A stretch of 64,000 nucleotides of DNA from Congeria kusceri (lineage: Eukaryota; Mollusca; Bivalvia; Myida; Dreissenidae), in contig CM051030.1 of the NCBI GenBank assembly GCA_027627225.1, forward strand, positions 26,631,927 to 26,695,926. The letters run 5' to 3'. Positions 46,085 to 53,253 of the stretch are shown here, in pieces; position 1 is the first letter of the stretch, and each line of letters starts with the position of its first letter. A program made the translations under genes and the position numbers. Below the pieces are notes generated by a model, which saw only the letters and a program-made list of their open reading frames with translations, had not been told where the DNA came from and did no database searches.

Positions 46085-46571
46085 TAATAATAATAATAAC
46101 AATAATAATAATAATAATAATAATTATTATTATTATTATTATTATTATTTTTGATTAGTATGATGATTATTATATATACATTTCGCACTGGTATAACGAT
46201 TTTAAACGGTACTGTATCTTTTAGTAAATAATTATAGCGAGCAAACGAGTATGTATTAAATAGTTTCACATGTTTTCGCACCAAAATTATGGCAATATAT
46301 TTGATAATTAATTTACTCATTCAGTCAACAGCATGTCTACAGTTCACTTACATCCGCTAGGGACGACTCTGGAAGCGATGACATAAATGTTCATCTGGAA
46401 ATCAAAGGTAGCGGTGCGTTTAAAACTGGCAATCGGTTTTTACTATCTAAGAAAACACTATTTTGTGGTACATTTTGGAATTTATATAATTTTTCTTCCT
46501 TTCGTATATTCAATGTACTCCACTAACTCTTTTCAGGCGAACGCATTTACATGAACACAGTATTGAGATAG
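23148..46571 (+). CDS. Ig/FN3 transmembrane receptor with ITAM/ITIM-like tail (gene span, 5' partial)
   Basis: Sixteen exons read in one frame: 23148-23474, 23649-23945, 24059-24349, 24979-25260, 34094-34390, 37501-37827, 40097-40387, 40690-40995, 43668-43958, 44185-44328, 44844-44909, 45105-45135, 45294-45373, 45623-45644, 46325-46407 and 46537-46571. All have AG/GT borders and together encode about 1,056 residues. Order: eight Ig domains, one FN3 domain, one transmembrane helix and a 119-residue tail with eight tyrosines. The architecture is that of Ig-superfamily adhesion or immune receptors (nephrin/CD22-like). The tail motifs predict SH2-protein binding. The first exon enters in phase 1, so at least a signal-peptide exon is missing upstream. 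The ligand and process are unknown. The exon chain is well supported; the function is inference. Confidence 0.9.
23649..23945 (+). CDS. Exon: Ig domain 2, extra cysteines
   Basis: Acceptor 'ttactgtag', donor 'gtatgg', phase 1 to 1, 99 codons. HLTCSVTGGYPLPTLSW gives the B-strand Cys and core Trp. WNC adds a Cys just after the Trp, and HGDASCTCTA gives two Cys where one is usual and lacks the usual Tyr corner. The two spare cysteines could form a second disulfide. N-terminal PPTNGPVIQG is a typical Ig linker. Confidence 0.92.
24059..24349 (+). CDS. Exon: Ig domain 3, shifted cysteine pair
   Basis: Acceptor 'tttgtgttacag', donor 'gtaagg', phase 1 to 1, 97 codons. The B strand FNIACNSS and core Trp (PTYTWTQPGG) are normal. 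The F strand reads GTYSLSVRN, with Leu in place of Cys. A cysteine occurs instead near the N-terminus in LSCTVGSA. Domain 5 has the same arrangement, so this looks inherited rather than a sequencing error. Confidence 0.92.
24421..24835 (+). repeat. Intronic tandem duplication, 205-bp period
   Basis: Two nearly identical copies starting 'attattatgcatttaatgca' at 24421 and 24626, in the intron between Ig exons 3 and 4. The copies differ at few positions, so the duplication is recent. Confidence 0.85.
24979..25260 (+). CDS. Exon: Ig domain 4
   Basis: Acceptor 'gattcttag', donor 'gtaagt', phase 1 to 1, 94 codons. FSVTCVATGNPVPTYDW gives the B-strand Cys and core Trp. LTKACRVTN gives the F-strand Cys but without the usual Tyr corner. 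The C-terminal LNPTGYKEESG is echoed in domain 6 (KPTGFGLENG). Confidence 0.92.
25293..25741 (+). repeat. Intronic element, three ~145-bp units
   Basis: Bounded by 'attatgcccccgaaaac' and 'ttctttgggggcatat', an approximate inverted pair. It holds three units marked by 'cttcatataatgatag' and 'gaccataactctttctt'. It starts only about 33 bp after the donor of Ig exon 4. Confidence 0.7.
25742..25994. other. Intronic sequence, no feature recognised
   Basis: Nothing recognisable on either strand. Confidence 0.4.
25995..28160 (+). repeat. Intronic ctctgaaaccgcaagg element, ~11 units
   Basis: The head ('ttagctcacatgagc', 'gggcgtcgtccgtcgtgag') is followed by about eleven ~160-166-bp units marked by 'ggtatgtaacattgtatag' and 'tgaaaccgcaaggcccaga'. 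The right end is cut by the next repeat at about 28163, so the stem-loop terminus is missing. Confidence 0.8.
28165..28860 (+). repeat. Tandem pair, 365-bp period
   Basis: Two copies starting 'agcccgagtggtttgataac' at 28165 and 28530. Each contains palindromic 'gttattaccg'/'cggtaataac' stretches and 'caaaatgacgtcagctt'. Confidence 0.75.
28950..29265 (+). repeat. Tandem pair, ~171-bp period
   Basis: Two diverged copies sharing 'gcattttacggaac', 'ccggaactattttcaaaaca' and 'cagaataaccca'. Confidence 0.7.
29266..29930. other. Intronic sequence, no feature recognised
   Basis: AT-rich. No repeat or exon signal noticed. Confidence 0.4.
29935..31920 (+). repeat. Degenerate CCCATATGGG satellite with higher-order structure
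   Basis: About 2 kb of ~27-30-bp monomers built on 'gggacccatatgggcttg' and 'cttgctggg', centred on the palindrome CCCATATGGG. A distinct module ('atcagcccaggtatagccc' preceded by a 'tgggtctaatatgggcaa'-like stretch) recurs at about 30137, 30668, 31023 and 31652. ORFs on both strands (up to about 140 codons) arise from the repeat and are not considered genes. Confidence 0.85.
31921..32580. other. Intronic sequence, no feature recognised
   Basis: Unique-looking AT-rich sequence with two short ORFs (32006-32230, 32359-32580) lacking any recognisable motif. Confidence 0.4.
32581..33840 (-). repeat. Probable degraded interspersed repeat
   Basis: 'accgtcagccctcattac', 'cgccgtcagttccgaatg' and 'ggaccgctaaagtgg' / 'ttccagggaccgctaaact' (minus) look like internally repeated pieces of one decayed element. 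Boundaries are uncertain. Confidence 0.35.
34094..34390 (+). CDS. Exon: Ig domain 5, shifted cysteine pair
   Basis: Acceptor 'tttgtgttgcag', donor 'gtatgc', phase 1 to 1, 99 codons. It parallels domain 3: an extra Cys near the N-terminus (IECTVGSS), B-strand FNIRCDST, core Trp in NYTWTLPDGG, and F-strand NQYQVAVKN with Val replacing Cys. It follows an 8.8-kb intron filled with repeats. Confidence 0.92.
34508..35152 (+). mobile_element. Stem-loop-ended element (ttggctaggctttttgaag head)
   Basis: Head 'ggctaggctttttgaag', degenerate ~150-bp units, and a 3' end with stem GCACC-tgta-GGTGGTGC followed by TCTTGTT. Confidence 0.65.
35273..35914 (+). mobile_element. Plus-oriented copy of the 7573-8703 family
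   Basis: Head 'atgcccccctttgaagaaat' followed by repeated 'ggtcggtcggtctg', then 'gaccta' units with 'ttttgaggtcaacagg', a G-run near 35874-35886, and stem ATGTTTTACAAACAT plus CTCTTGTT. It interrupts the element at 35153-36539. Confidence 0.75.
35915..36539 (+). mobile_element. Right part of an interrupted element, paralogue of 11630-12226
   Basis: Colinear with 11630-12226 ('ggtatttgagctgt', 'aaggccggacaggcatctgt'). Ends 'ggtgagcgttttgagc' and 'catcatggccctattgatt', a decayed stem-loop terminus. Confidence 0.65.
36616..36830 (+). mobile_element. tRNA-derived SINE
   Basis: The 5' part is tRNA-like: A-box 'tggcttagaggatac' and B-box 'gggttcaatccccac'. The body contains 'agtactggctctacccagaa' and a tail with 'ataatcgagcttaaataaat'. 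The tRNA-like region has lost good acceptor pairing, so it is not a tRNA gene. Core-domain family not assigned. Confidence 0.75.
36831..37500. other. Intronic sequence, no feature recognised
   Basis: AT-rich intron ending in the acceptor of Ig exon 6. Confidence 0.4.
37501..37827 (+). CDS. Exon: Ig domain 6, both core cysteines replaced by Phe
   Basis: Acceptor 'ttcacttgcag', donor 'gtaagt', phase 1 to 1, 109 codons. The fold pattern is intact: FTLSFSVTPGYPTATTYAW in strands B-C and SEADFYNFKTIN in strand F. Phe occupies both positions where Cys is expected, and the exon contains no cysteine at all. The C-terminal KPTGFGLENG resembles domain 4. Confidence 0.9.
37845..38136 (+). repeat. Intronic tandem duplication, 146-bp period
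   Basis: Two near-identical copies beginning 'acttcacagtaaatgtatgg' at 37845 and 37991. The first lies just after the donor of Ig exon 6. Confidence 0.85.
38137..40096. other. Intronic sequence with a possible decayed element
   Basis: About 38780-39540 contains several 'attcccaa' tracts and 'accggtaccattccc', suggesting an old repeat. An 88-codon ORF at 39101 has no recognisable motif. Nothing else supported. Confidence 0.35.
40097..40387 (+). CDS. Exon: Ig domain 7, core Trp missing
   Basis: Acceptor 'tttaacag', donor 'gtaagt', phase 1 to 1, 97 codons. FKLTCVTDSNPLPKLTL has the B-strand Cys but Leu where Trp is expected. MGKYTCLSQN is a canonical F strand. An additional Cys precedes it (SSCEYE). 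Confidence 0.92.
40388..40689. other. Intron 7
   Basis: 302-bp AT-rich intron with a short internal duplication ('gaacattgaaataaccg' / 'gaacattcaaataaccg'). Confidence 0.7.
40690..40995 (+). CDS. Exon: Ig domain 8, no cysteines
   Basis: Acceptor 'cttattgcag', donor 'gtgagt', phase 1 to 1, 102 codons. ANISVTLISYPAPNYTW (strands B-C with core Trp) and EEDFGSYQVIANNSLGG (strand F) define the fold. Both expected Cys positions are Val and there is no Cys in the exon. This I-set/FN-like membrane-proximal pattern is common in adhesion receptors. The FN3 domain follows. Confidence 0.92.
40996..41686. other. Intronic sequence, no feature recognised
   Basis: AT-rich left part of intron 8. Confidence 0.4.
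41687..42958 (+). mobile_element. Degraded element related to 3520-5892
   Basis: Head 'ttaggttacctgagc' and units with 'aggccacattttgtg' and 'gttccaatgatatctc', plus 'gtcctt gggtgaca'-type fragments of the ~165-bp family at 42040-42290. An unrelated segment lies at about 42440-42730. Confidence 0.5.
42960..43646 (+). mobile_element. Stem-loop-ended element next to the FN3 exon
   Basis: Head 'ttatgcccacatcgaagatg', four diverged units with 'aagtccaacagttttcatc' and 'ccaaacttcatgaaaatg', then stem CTGTTTGCAAACAG (43625-43638) and CTCTTGTT. It ends 21 bp before the FN3 exon. Confidence 0.75.
43668..43958 (+). CDS. Exon: fibronectin type III domain
   Basis: Acceptor 'cacttatcttacag', donor 'gtaaat', phase 1 to 1, 97 codons. 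The FN3 hallmarks are in order: AVITWSPGFDGG (B-strand Trp), LTDLQPGTEYQVKVFAKN (E-F loop Leu-x-Pro-x-Thr-x-Tyr and the F strand) and SIGESEHTEPISFTT (G strand). Full-length domain. Confidence 0.95.
44185..44328 (+). CDS. Exon: transmembrane segment
   Basis: Acceptor 'gtaaacttacag', donor 'gtaagc', phase 1 to 1, 48 codons. A short juxtamembrane stalk (SGEASSTVAAVK) is followed by a glycine-rich helix, GGIVGGAVALAVVILAFIVI, and a basic stop-transfer CRKYK. This gives a type I membrane protein. No charged residue lies inside the helix, so no sign of pairing with a separate adaptor. Confidence 0.95.
44329..44843. other. Intron 10, no feature recognised
   Basis: 515-bp intron, AT-rich. Confidence 0.6.
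44844..44909 (+). CDS. Exon: cytoplasmic tail part 1 (NYEYS)
   Basis: Acceptor 'cttttgcag', donor 'gtaagt', phase 1 to 1, 22 codons. Encodes VRDENIENYEYSRHQMTAVN, with two tyrosines in an acidic context and no YxxL/I. The exon is symmetric. Confidence 0.85.
45105..45135 (+). CDS. Exon: cytoplasmic tail part 2 (YSGL)
   Basis: A 31-bp microexon, acceptor 'tataatttatag', donor 'gtaagt', phase 1 to 2. Encodes LYSGLHTKN. YSGL fits YxxL. It is asymmetric but forms an in-frame unit with the next exon (31+80=111 bp). Confidence 0.8.
45294..45373 (+). CDS. Exon: cytoplasmic tail part 3 (ITAM-like)
   Basis: Acceptor 'gatccgttttccag', donor 'gtaagt', phase 2 to 1, 80 bp. Encodes VQYGNIPAPIVTDAYESL. 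YGNI and YESL are eight residues apart, fitting YxxL/I-x6-8-YxxL/I. VQYGNI alone also fits the ITIM pattern [SIVL]xYxx[IVL]. The other reading frame stops, which supports this phase. Confidence 0.88.
45623..45644 (+). CDS. Exon: cytoplasmic tail part 4 (22-bp microexon)
   Basis: Acceptor 'catttatttcag', donor 'gtaagt', phase 1 to 2. Encodes only ITKASD plus split codons at both ends. It is needed to bring the frame to the next exon. Confidence 0.7.
45893..46155 (+). repeat. (AAT)n/(ATT)n microsatellite
   Basis: About 240 bp of AAT repeats that switch to ATT at about 46130, so the boundary is self-complementary and can fold back. It lies in the intron about 170 bp before tail exon 5. Long Asn/Ile/Tyr ORFs here are artefacts. 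Confidence 0.97.
46325..46407 (+). CDS. Exon: cytoplasmic tail part 5 (YSSL, acidic)
   Basis: Acceptor 'tttactcattcag', donor 'gtagcg', phase 2 to 1, 83 bp. Encodes QQHVYSSLTSARDDSGSDD and then INVHLEIK. YSSL is a further YxxL site, followed by a Ser/Asp-rich stretch like a CK2 target. A second in-phase donor 9 bp downstream ('gtgcgt') is possible and would add three residues. The acceptor 'caacag' 6 bp inside leads to a stop. Confidence 0.82.
46537..46571 (+). CDS. Exon: terminal tail exon (YMNT) and stop
   Basis: Acceptor 'ctaactcttttcag', phase 1 in, ends at TAG 46569-46571. Encodes ERIYMNTVLR. YMNT is a YxN site of the type bound by Grb2-family SH2 domains, and YMN(M) is the CD28-type motif. 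Confidence 0.85.
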
Positions 46572-46762
46572 ACAGGATACGTAATGGGTGTATGCAGACC
46601 ATATATGATGATGTTGCTACATTTATGGATTTATGAGTTCTCACTTTGAGATAATTTTATGGTAGCGTTATTTTGATGCACATAACTGGCTTAGAGCAAT
46701 ATATATTCTAAAGGACATTCAGGTATCCCCTTGCGGTATGGAATTGGAATAGGATGTGCATT

Positions 46763-46768
46763 AATAAA
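46763..46768 (+). other. Poly(A) signal AATAAA
   Basis: First AATAAA after the receptor stop codon, 192 bp downstream. A likely 3' end of the short-tail transcript. Confidence 0.55.
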
Positions 46769-47039
46769 ACCCGTTTGAAATGTTATTTAACGTGTGTTTT
46801 TAAACTGGAGTAGTATGTACAATTTCAATAATTGCATGAAATATATCATAACACATATCTCATATGTAAAACTTCACCAGCAGGAGCCAGATCATTATAA
46901 ACATTGTATGCTCATTTAATTAGAGCAAGTGACACATTGCCAATACAACACAACACAATACGAACTTTAGGTAACAAGATCAAAGCACAACTGTATAACT
47001 GGAATAACTGCCTCGCTTTGAAGGTATGTCGAACCTCAC

Positions 47040-47094
47040 CCGTTGCGATAAATAAATTACAATAAATGTACATGAAAATAACAATAAACCTCAT
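47040..47094 (-). CDS. Candidate signal-peptide exon
   Basis: On the minus strand an ATG opens MRFIVIFMYIYCNLFIAT, then a phase-1 GT donor (G|GTGAGG). Hydrophobicity and phase resemble the first exon at 56679-56724. No following exon was found, and any continuation would run antisense to the receptor, so it may be chance or a dead exon. Confidence 0.2.
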
Positions 47095-47166
47095 AATATT
47101 GCATTGCAAAAAGCAGGTTCATGTGTGTGTCCTATGTGTATGTAAAGAATTATTTTTAAACGCGTC

Positions 47167-47468
47167 TTTAAAGGGACTATGTCAACGAAACATTGGATTC
47201 CTTGTGTACTATAAATCATATTATATAATAGAAACACTTGTGCATTAGAATGATAAAATTAGTGTCATACACAATGAGATATTTGAAAAAAAAAGTCTTA
47301 AAAAGTAAAACCCCAAGCGGGTATCGAACTCACGACAGGAGTGATACAAAAAAATTACAGTAGACAGCGCTTTAACCATCTGCGCTGTCGTGCTTGGTAA
47401 GAAGTCGTGTCTAATATACTGTTTTACACAATATTTACAATTCTATTCGATGACATAGTCCCTTTAAA
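47167..47468. mobile_element. Inverted-repeat element with tRNA-like core, copy 2
   Basis: Perfect 17-bp terminal inverted repeats: 'tttaaagggactatgtc' and 'gacatagtccctttaaa'. Total about 302 bp. A minus-strand tRNA-like stretch at about 47308-47400 has the B-box-like 'gagttcgatacccgc' and the A-box-like 'gcgcagatggttaaagcg'. The intact ends make this the best copy for defining the family. Confidence 0.8.
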
Positions 47469-48236
47469 TAGTTTAGTTCAAAGAAAACATTATTATAATT
47501 TATATACCCTGGCTGTTTAAGATACATCAATATTTACTCACGTGCATACTATTTATTATTATTTGAACACATCAATATATACCATTTTAGGTATAAAAAT
47601 GAAGGTTAAATAGGTTAAATATTAAATAATCAGTCAAAGATAAAGGTCATTAAGTACAGTTAATAAAGCATCATCATGCCTTCATGATATAATAAAGCGA
47701 ATAGTATCGCACTATGTGCTCAGCCAGTTTCAAACAGTTTTCAATCACTTAATATTAAAACAAATTGTGCTTAGTACTTATTTATCTGATATTGGTACAA
47801 TATTCCCGAATAACATTTTTTTTTCTTGCAATGTTAACAAATCATGTGTAATGATATTCCAAATGTTGTTGATGTGCTGGTAACTGACTGCCGTAATATA
47901 AGCGAATCTTCTGACTGCCGTAATTTAGGCGATTCTTCTTCAACATATATGTATGTTTATTAACCTAAATATTCCATTTAGTTAATGGTATTAGTATAAT
48001 ACGTTGAATGTTTATAATAATACAGTTTGTATATTTAAATACTTTCTTTATAATGTTTGATGTTATGACAAAAAATAAAAATAAACAACCACCAAAATAA
48101 GCACACTGCTGATTATATACAAACTTATTGCCATATTTCAATTTCAACCATACCTGAATGTTTTTTATGTCAAGAAATTTCGAGTAAGTTTATCTAAATA
48201 ACGCTTGTCGATTAAACAACAATTGTATGTTAAGGG
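47469..48236. other. No feature recognised
   Basis: AT-rich intergenic sequence. A short direct repeat 'gactgccgtaat' occurs at about 47886-47925. Confidence 0.4.
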
Positions 48237-48420
48237 CGGCAGATGGGCCGGACCTACTCCTATTCCATTAGACCAAAGACCATGTACTGTTTGTAATAAA
48301 CTTGAAGAACAGTTCCATTTCATCCTTGAACTAAGAGTAAACTACATTTGATTAAATTACAGACAAAGACTAAATATGCACACATTTATAGAGCTAATTA
48401 CTTCAGAGAATGAACTATAA
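48237..48420 (+). pseudogene. Non-LTR retrotransposon C-terminal fragment
   Basis: In frame from about 48268 the sequence reads RPCTVCNKLEEQFHF, followed after a stop by NYRQRLNMHTFIELI. This matches the C-x2-C ... E-x-HF ... Y-x-x-R tail found at the end of many LINE reverse-transcriptase proteins. It contains a stop codon and no RT domain, so it is a dead 3' fragment. Confidence 0.5.
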
Positions 48421-50699
48421 GTAAAAAAGTTTAGTCGTAACATTTTAAACTTATTTCTTGTTCGATCACATATCACATATGTAATATCAATTTAATTTGT
48501 TTTGTACTATTTAGATACACCACATGTTATGCTTTGTTTGTTAGTCTGGAAGTATGATTAAAGTGTACTATTTTTTAAATGTGTACTCTTATAAACGGTT
48601 TGTTATACAAATGATTGTATAATTTAATATTGTTTTCATAGTGTGTGTCACACTTAGATACCTGTACCATTCAACATGTTAAACATGGTTATGATTATGG
48701 CATTGTTTTATTATTAGTATTTTTTAAGCCTTAAGACTGTCTGTTGTTTCGTTTCGAATAGGTAGTCTGGATAATTCGTTAACAATAGAAAAAGGTGTAC
48801 TTTCATTAACACCATCCTTATGCTTTAATATAAAATAGTATATGTAATGAAAATTATTATATTATATCATTATGTTTTCATAGTGTGAATGTTTTATAAT
48901 TGCTTATTTTCTTTTTATATTCTGATAAAGGATCTTTGAAACAAGAAGTAAAGTACAAAAATTGTAATGTACTATTCTGTATTATGCATTGTGTCGATAG
49001 GATTTGTTCACTCATATTGCCAAATAAAATTCCATATTATCCATTGTATCAATAGGTTTTGCTCACTCCTATGTTTCATATGTAATTATATGTACAACTG
49101 TATACTTACTTATGTGCATATGTTATCTATTTGTAAACACAGAATGCGAAACATTGTCCACTTGGGCTGTTATGTGAAATAAACAATAATTTCTTCTTGG
49201 GTTTCGAGAAGTCTCTTTTGTCTGTGTGTAATGTTGCCAATGTAACCCGACAGCAATCGTCCATATCATATGTCCCATTTATGAATTCGTGCACGTATTC
49301 TAATTTAATACCGGCCATATACAATCAGAGTCATCTACATGTAATGCTGGTTAGCCAACTATAATCTCCATGACCAGTGTGTCTTTATCCCAGTTTTGCA
49401 TTTAAAATTTACCCCACAAAATCTCGCACTTTTATACACACAGGTGTATATTTGTTTTTCTATATATTCCGAATAGTTTTAACTTTCCTGATTACAGAAG
49501 AAACTACTTGTATGAGAATCAATTTTAGCAAGCAGTTAATGCTCGTTTCTACGGGAAGTGATTCCGTATATATACAGAGTGGATTTAGTATCTTTAATGG
49601 CTTTAGGTATTCATCCGATTTACATGTAGCTGGATATTGAGAGATTTAATTTGTAATAAAAGCATTCATACCGATACTATGTACGGCCATTAGAACTGTA
49701 AAAATGCACGTTGATATTCAATCATTCAATACGTAGTATTTAATACGCATTTTATAACCGACATTAAAACGCACTCATTGACAATCGTGTTTTGCAAAAT
49801 AATGGGAGATACAGGTCTGTCGAAAACCCCATCGAGATAAATACTGCTCTCGGATATAATAACTTACGAGGGTGTTCTCACATTTTAACAAGAATATTAG
49901 TTTGAACTACTTTCAGATTGCATCGTCTTTCCACAGAACACTTCATTTGCATTAACCAAATGAATGCTGCCCATTTCTATAATTCAAACGAATTTAATTC
50001 CATTTTGGCACAACTACGGCCGATAATTAGCAGTTACTTTCAAAATTACACTAGAATCGGATCTTACAGTGACTAATTATCTGAAAAAGGAACATAATAT
50101 TTAACATAAGTAACAAATCTAAAATATAAGTTTTATCATTGTGTGTGATACATGGTAAAATAACGTATATATTATGGAATAAAAGTGTTTAAAAATTCCG
50201 AGCAAAAACATTATACAGTTAAGGTCGTGTTGTTTGGTTATTTTCTAGTTTACATTGTTGACACCGATTTTTGAAGTTCGAGTATCTTGTAGAACCATAG
50301 TTTTTAGTTGTTTCTAGTCAATTGTTTTTTAAGTTTGATACAAATTCTATGATTTCTTTTTTTCACGTGTTTTTCTCTCTGTATTTTCTTTATCAAGTAC
50401 CTCCTAATGTAGTAAAAAGTCAAACTTCATTTAACATATACGCTTTTGTATTCCACATTTCAATAACATTTTAACATTTATATATATGTTGGATATCACT
50501 TTAAACGGTTCTTTCATACATTGAGTACATTAAACAGCGCATTACATTTCACGGTTGTTGTATTTTTCTTACTCTGAGAAACAATAAGAAATACAAGGCA
50601 GCAGTTTATTATGTAAATATAAGCCACCGGCCCAAAATGCAGGGTACACATTACAAACGTGTCATGCATGGAGTTGTGTTGCGTCTTTTTCATTATTTC
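48421..50699. other. No feature recognised
   Basis: AT-rich intergenic sequence. ORFs at 49127-49324 (-) and 49377-49640 (+) have no motif I recognise and no clear splice context. Confidence 0.4.
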
Positions 50700-52690
50700 A
50701 TTTAATTAATGACTAGAACAGCGAATCTAGCTAACGATTTTCTTACAAAGAATGGTATATTGATATATAAATATTTTTCTGGATGCAACATAGATTTAAA
50801 GTGTTTGAATGTATCACATCTGGTGGAACTTCTAATGCTTTCTAACCATTTATGTGTTTTACAATCAATAAATCTTTGTTTAAACGACAGTAACAATAAC
50901 TCTACGTTTCCTACCTCTTGACTAAGCCAGCAAAACCCCCATATTTAAACAAAATATGTTTATCAGATGTAACCCAATTATTTCTTCCGTTATCATCTTG
51001 TCGTTTTAATATTATATAACAATTTTAGGATTAACAAAGTTATTTACACCAAACAAATCTTTACAATACTGAATTTGAACTTGCTCAAGAATATCTGAGA
51101 ATTCTATTTCATTTCCGATTCATATGTAAGTAAAGGCTTGACCATGGAATCAAACAATTTAAAAAGGTGTGTGAAAAAAATCCAAAAGATTTCTGGTAAG
51201 ATTTAATAGCAAAAATGGATTATCTGGCCAGAGCCGCGAGTTTTTCTTTAGCTTTTCTCCATGATTGCATTGGAGTTAATAGTATACCCATATACTTTTA
51301 CACTGTTGTGACCTGTACCGGCTTGTCGTCATAAACCCAATGTTCGTATGATCTAAGTGGACCGCCGTTTCTAAATACATAAAGTTCAGTCTTTTGTTTG
51401 TTAATTGTCATACCAGTGTTTTAACAAAATTCAGAAATGGTGTTCAACTGTGATTGTAGCTCAACAGCAGTATCGGCGCATCTCGCAACGTCGTCAGCAA
51501 AAAAAAATACATATTATATCTGAAACTTCCTCGGTGATAAAAATGCTCCTATGACCTTTTGATCTTAGGAAGGGAGACAATGTACAGGTTGAAGAGTATA
51601 GTGCTTCTTACGTCCCCTTGTCTAGTCCCTATGTTACAATAAAAGTTTTGTGTAGGGTAATTATCATTAACTCGCACACATCCGCGTAAATTGGAATACG
51701 TTGATTTTAATACTTGAAATAGCTTTCCCCTAACTCTGTTCCTAAACATGGTTGCTAATAATGTATCAAGAATCAACCCATCAAAAACCTTTTAGGAGTC
51801 CACATATAAAACATAAAATCTTCCTCCGGGTCTACACATATACTTTTGAACCATTCTTTAAAGAATAAATAAATTGTCGATCGTCGAATATCCGGCACGA
51901 AAACCAGCTTGTGATTCTTCAATTTTGCCGTATAAATCGGCCCATTTGCTTAACGTGTTATACACAATATTAGAGAATATTTAATACATTACAATAATTA
52001 GTGATATACCCCTATAGTATGAAGGGTCGTCTTTAGCAACCGGCTTATTCACCGGGGCGATTATACTATCTCGCCAAATATCTGGGAAATGTCCAGTAAT
52101 ACAAATCTGATTAAACAAGTCACGGAGTATCTGTTTTAGTATGTGAATTGTCCTCATCGGTTATCTCGGAATCCCAGATTTGATCCTGCTCGTCGCCATT
52201 TGCATTCGACTCTAAATACAGATCGCTTTAATTTAGTTGATTATCCTTAAAAAGAAAGCTTTTAAAATAATCAAGTCACGCATCTGCGCCTATATAAGGA
52301 GTGTCGCAGTTTCTTACGTTTTTACTACCTTTTATTAATTTCCAAGATAACTTTGGGTTTGTACGAGATAAAACTAACTCGTTTCTTTTTTAAGTTTGAT
52401 ATAAATGTTTTTTTTTCCTAACGGAGCGTTACATAGCGCTGATAATCCAATACATTATTAGTCACCTGAAACTTCCGTAGTGCTGCGCATTTGATTGTGT
52501 ATCCACGTTACATTCTCGATTCCACCATGGCTGGTTATCAGAGTTATCATAACTACATTGAGGCTTAGTTTTATAATTTAACAACAAAATACAATATTGC
52601 TGTGCGTGCTCTACAACATCATCAATAATTAGAAACAAACACAAGGCACGGTGTTGTAATTTGCATACTACCTAACTACACTCAAATATA
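50700..52690 (-). pseudogene. Degraded non-LTR retrotransposon (endonuclease end to C-terminus)
   Basis: Minus-strand translations across several frames give, in order: PWWNRECN (end of endonuclease), WRDSIIAPVNKPV and DDPSYYRG, EESQAGFRAGYSTIDN, a K-V-F-D motif, GTRQGDVRSTILFNLYI, FADDVARCADTAVELQ (the catalytic YADD box as FADD), INKQKTELYVFRNGG, and a C-terminal block ending near 50705. This order is diagnostic of a LINE reverse transcriptase, probably of the Jockey/CR1 group. Frameshifts and stops break it, so it is inactive. The 5' end is missing. Confidence 0.88.
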
Positions 52691-52808
52691 TATGCACAAT
52701 GATGCATATTTGTTTTCACCATTTCAATTAAAGTTATTCGAGACAAAACAGTAACTCTGTTACAAGGTAATATAGTGTACTATATCGTATGTCTAGTTTA
52801 TCCAACAG

Positions 52809-52855
52809 CATCGGCAGAAGCAGCTACCAATAAAAGCAACAACAATTTGGACCAG
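52809..52855 (+). CDS. Candidate distal tail exon A
   Basis: Acceptor 'tagtttatccaacag', donor 'gtaatg'. Read in phase 1 it encodes SAEAATNKSNNNLDQ and leaves in phase 0. The entering phase matches the end of tail exon 46325-46407, and the leaving phase matches the next candidate at 61089. It would be an alternative 3' tail of the receptor or part of a paralogue. Short and without a motif of its own. Confidence 0.4.
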
Positions 52856-53253
52856 GTAATGCAAAGCACTGTTCAAATTGTAAGCTAATCAAACCATTTA
52901 TGTTCTTATGCCATAAATGCGTTGATGAATATTATATAATGGCATTGCGCAACTGTTTTACTAAGGAGTGACTGTTAAATGGTGTAATTAATTTTTTCTG
53001 TACATGTACTACTTATACTGGACGTGACATAAATACTGGTACCTGTTATTCATTGCAAATCCAAACAAAAACATTTGCGAGAACTTTCAATTAGGTAAAA
53101 AATATTTGACAAGCATTAACTGTTATCTACACAACCAGTATTAATTTTACATCGCTAAACAAAATCCATGTCTGCTTTGTTGCCAGGTCTTTGTAGAAAC
53201 TCAATAGATGACAATGATACAATTTATATGTGAAAAATAAATGTATTACTCAC

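Noticed and set aside
45807..46320. Asn-, Ile- and Tyr-rich ORFs
   Set aside because: By-products of the AAT/ATT microsatellite.
46331..46336. Alternative acceptor 'caacag' for tail exon 5
   Set aside because: In the required phase it meets a TAA within the exon; the upstream acceptor at 46324 keeps the frame open with clear YSSL and acidic motifs.
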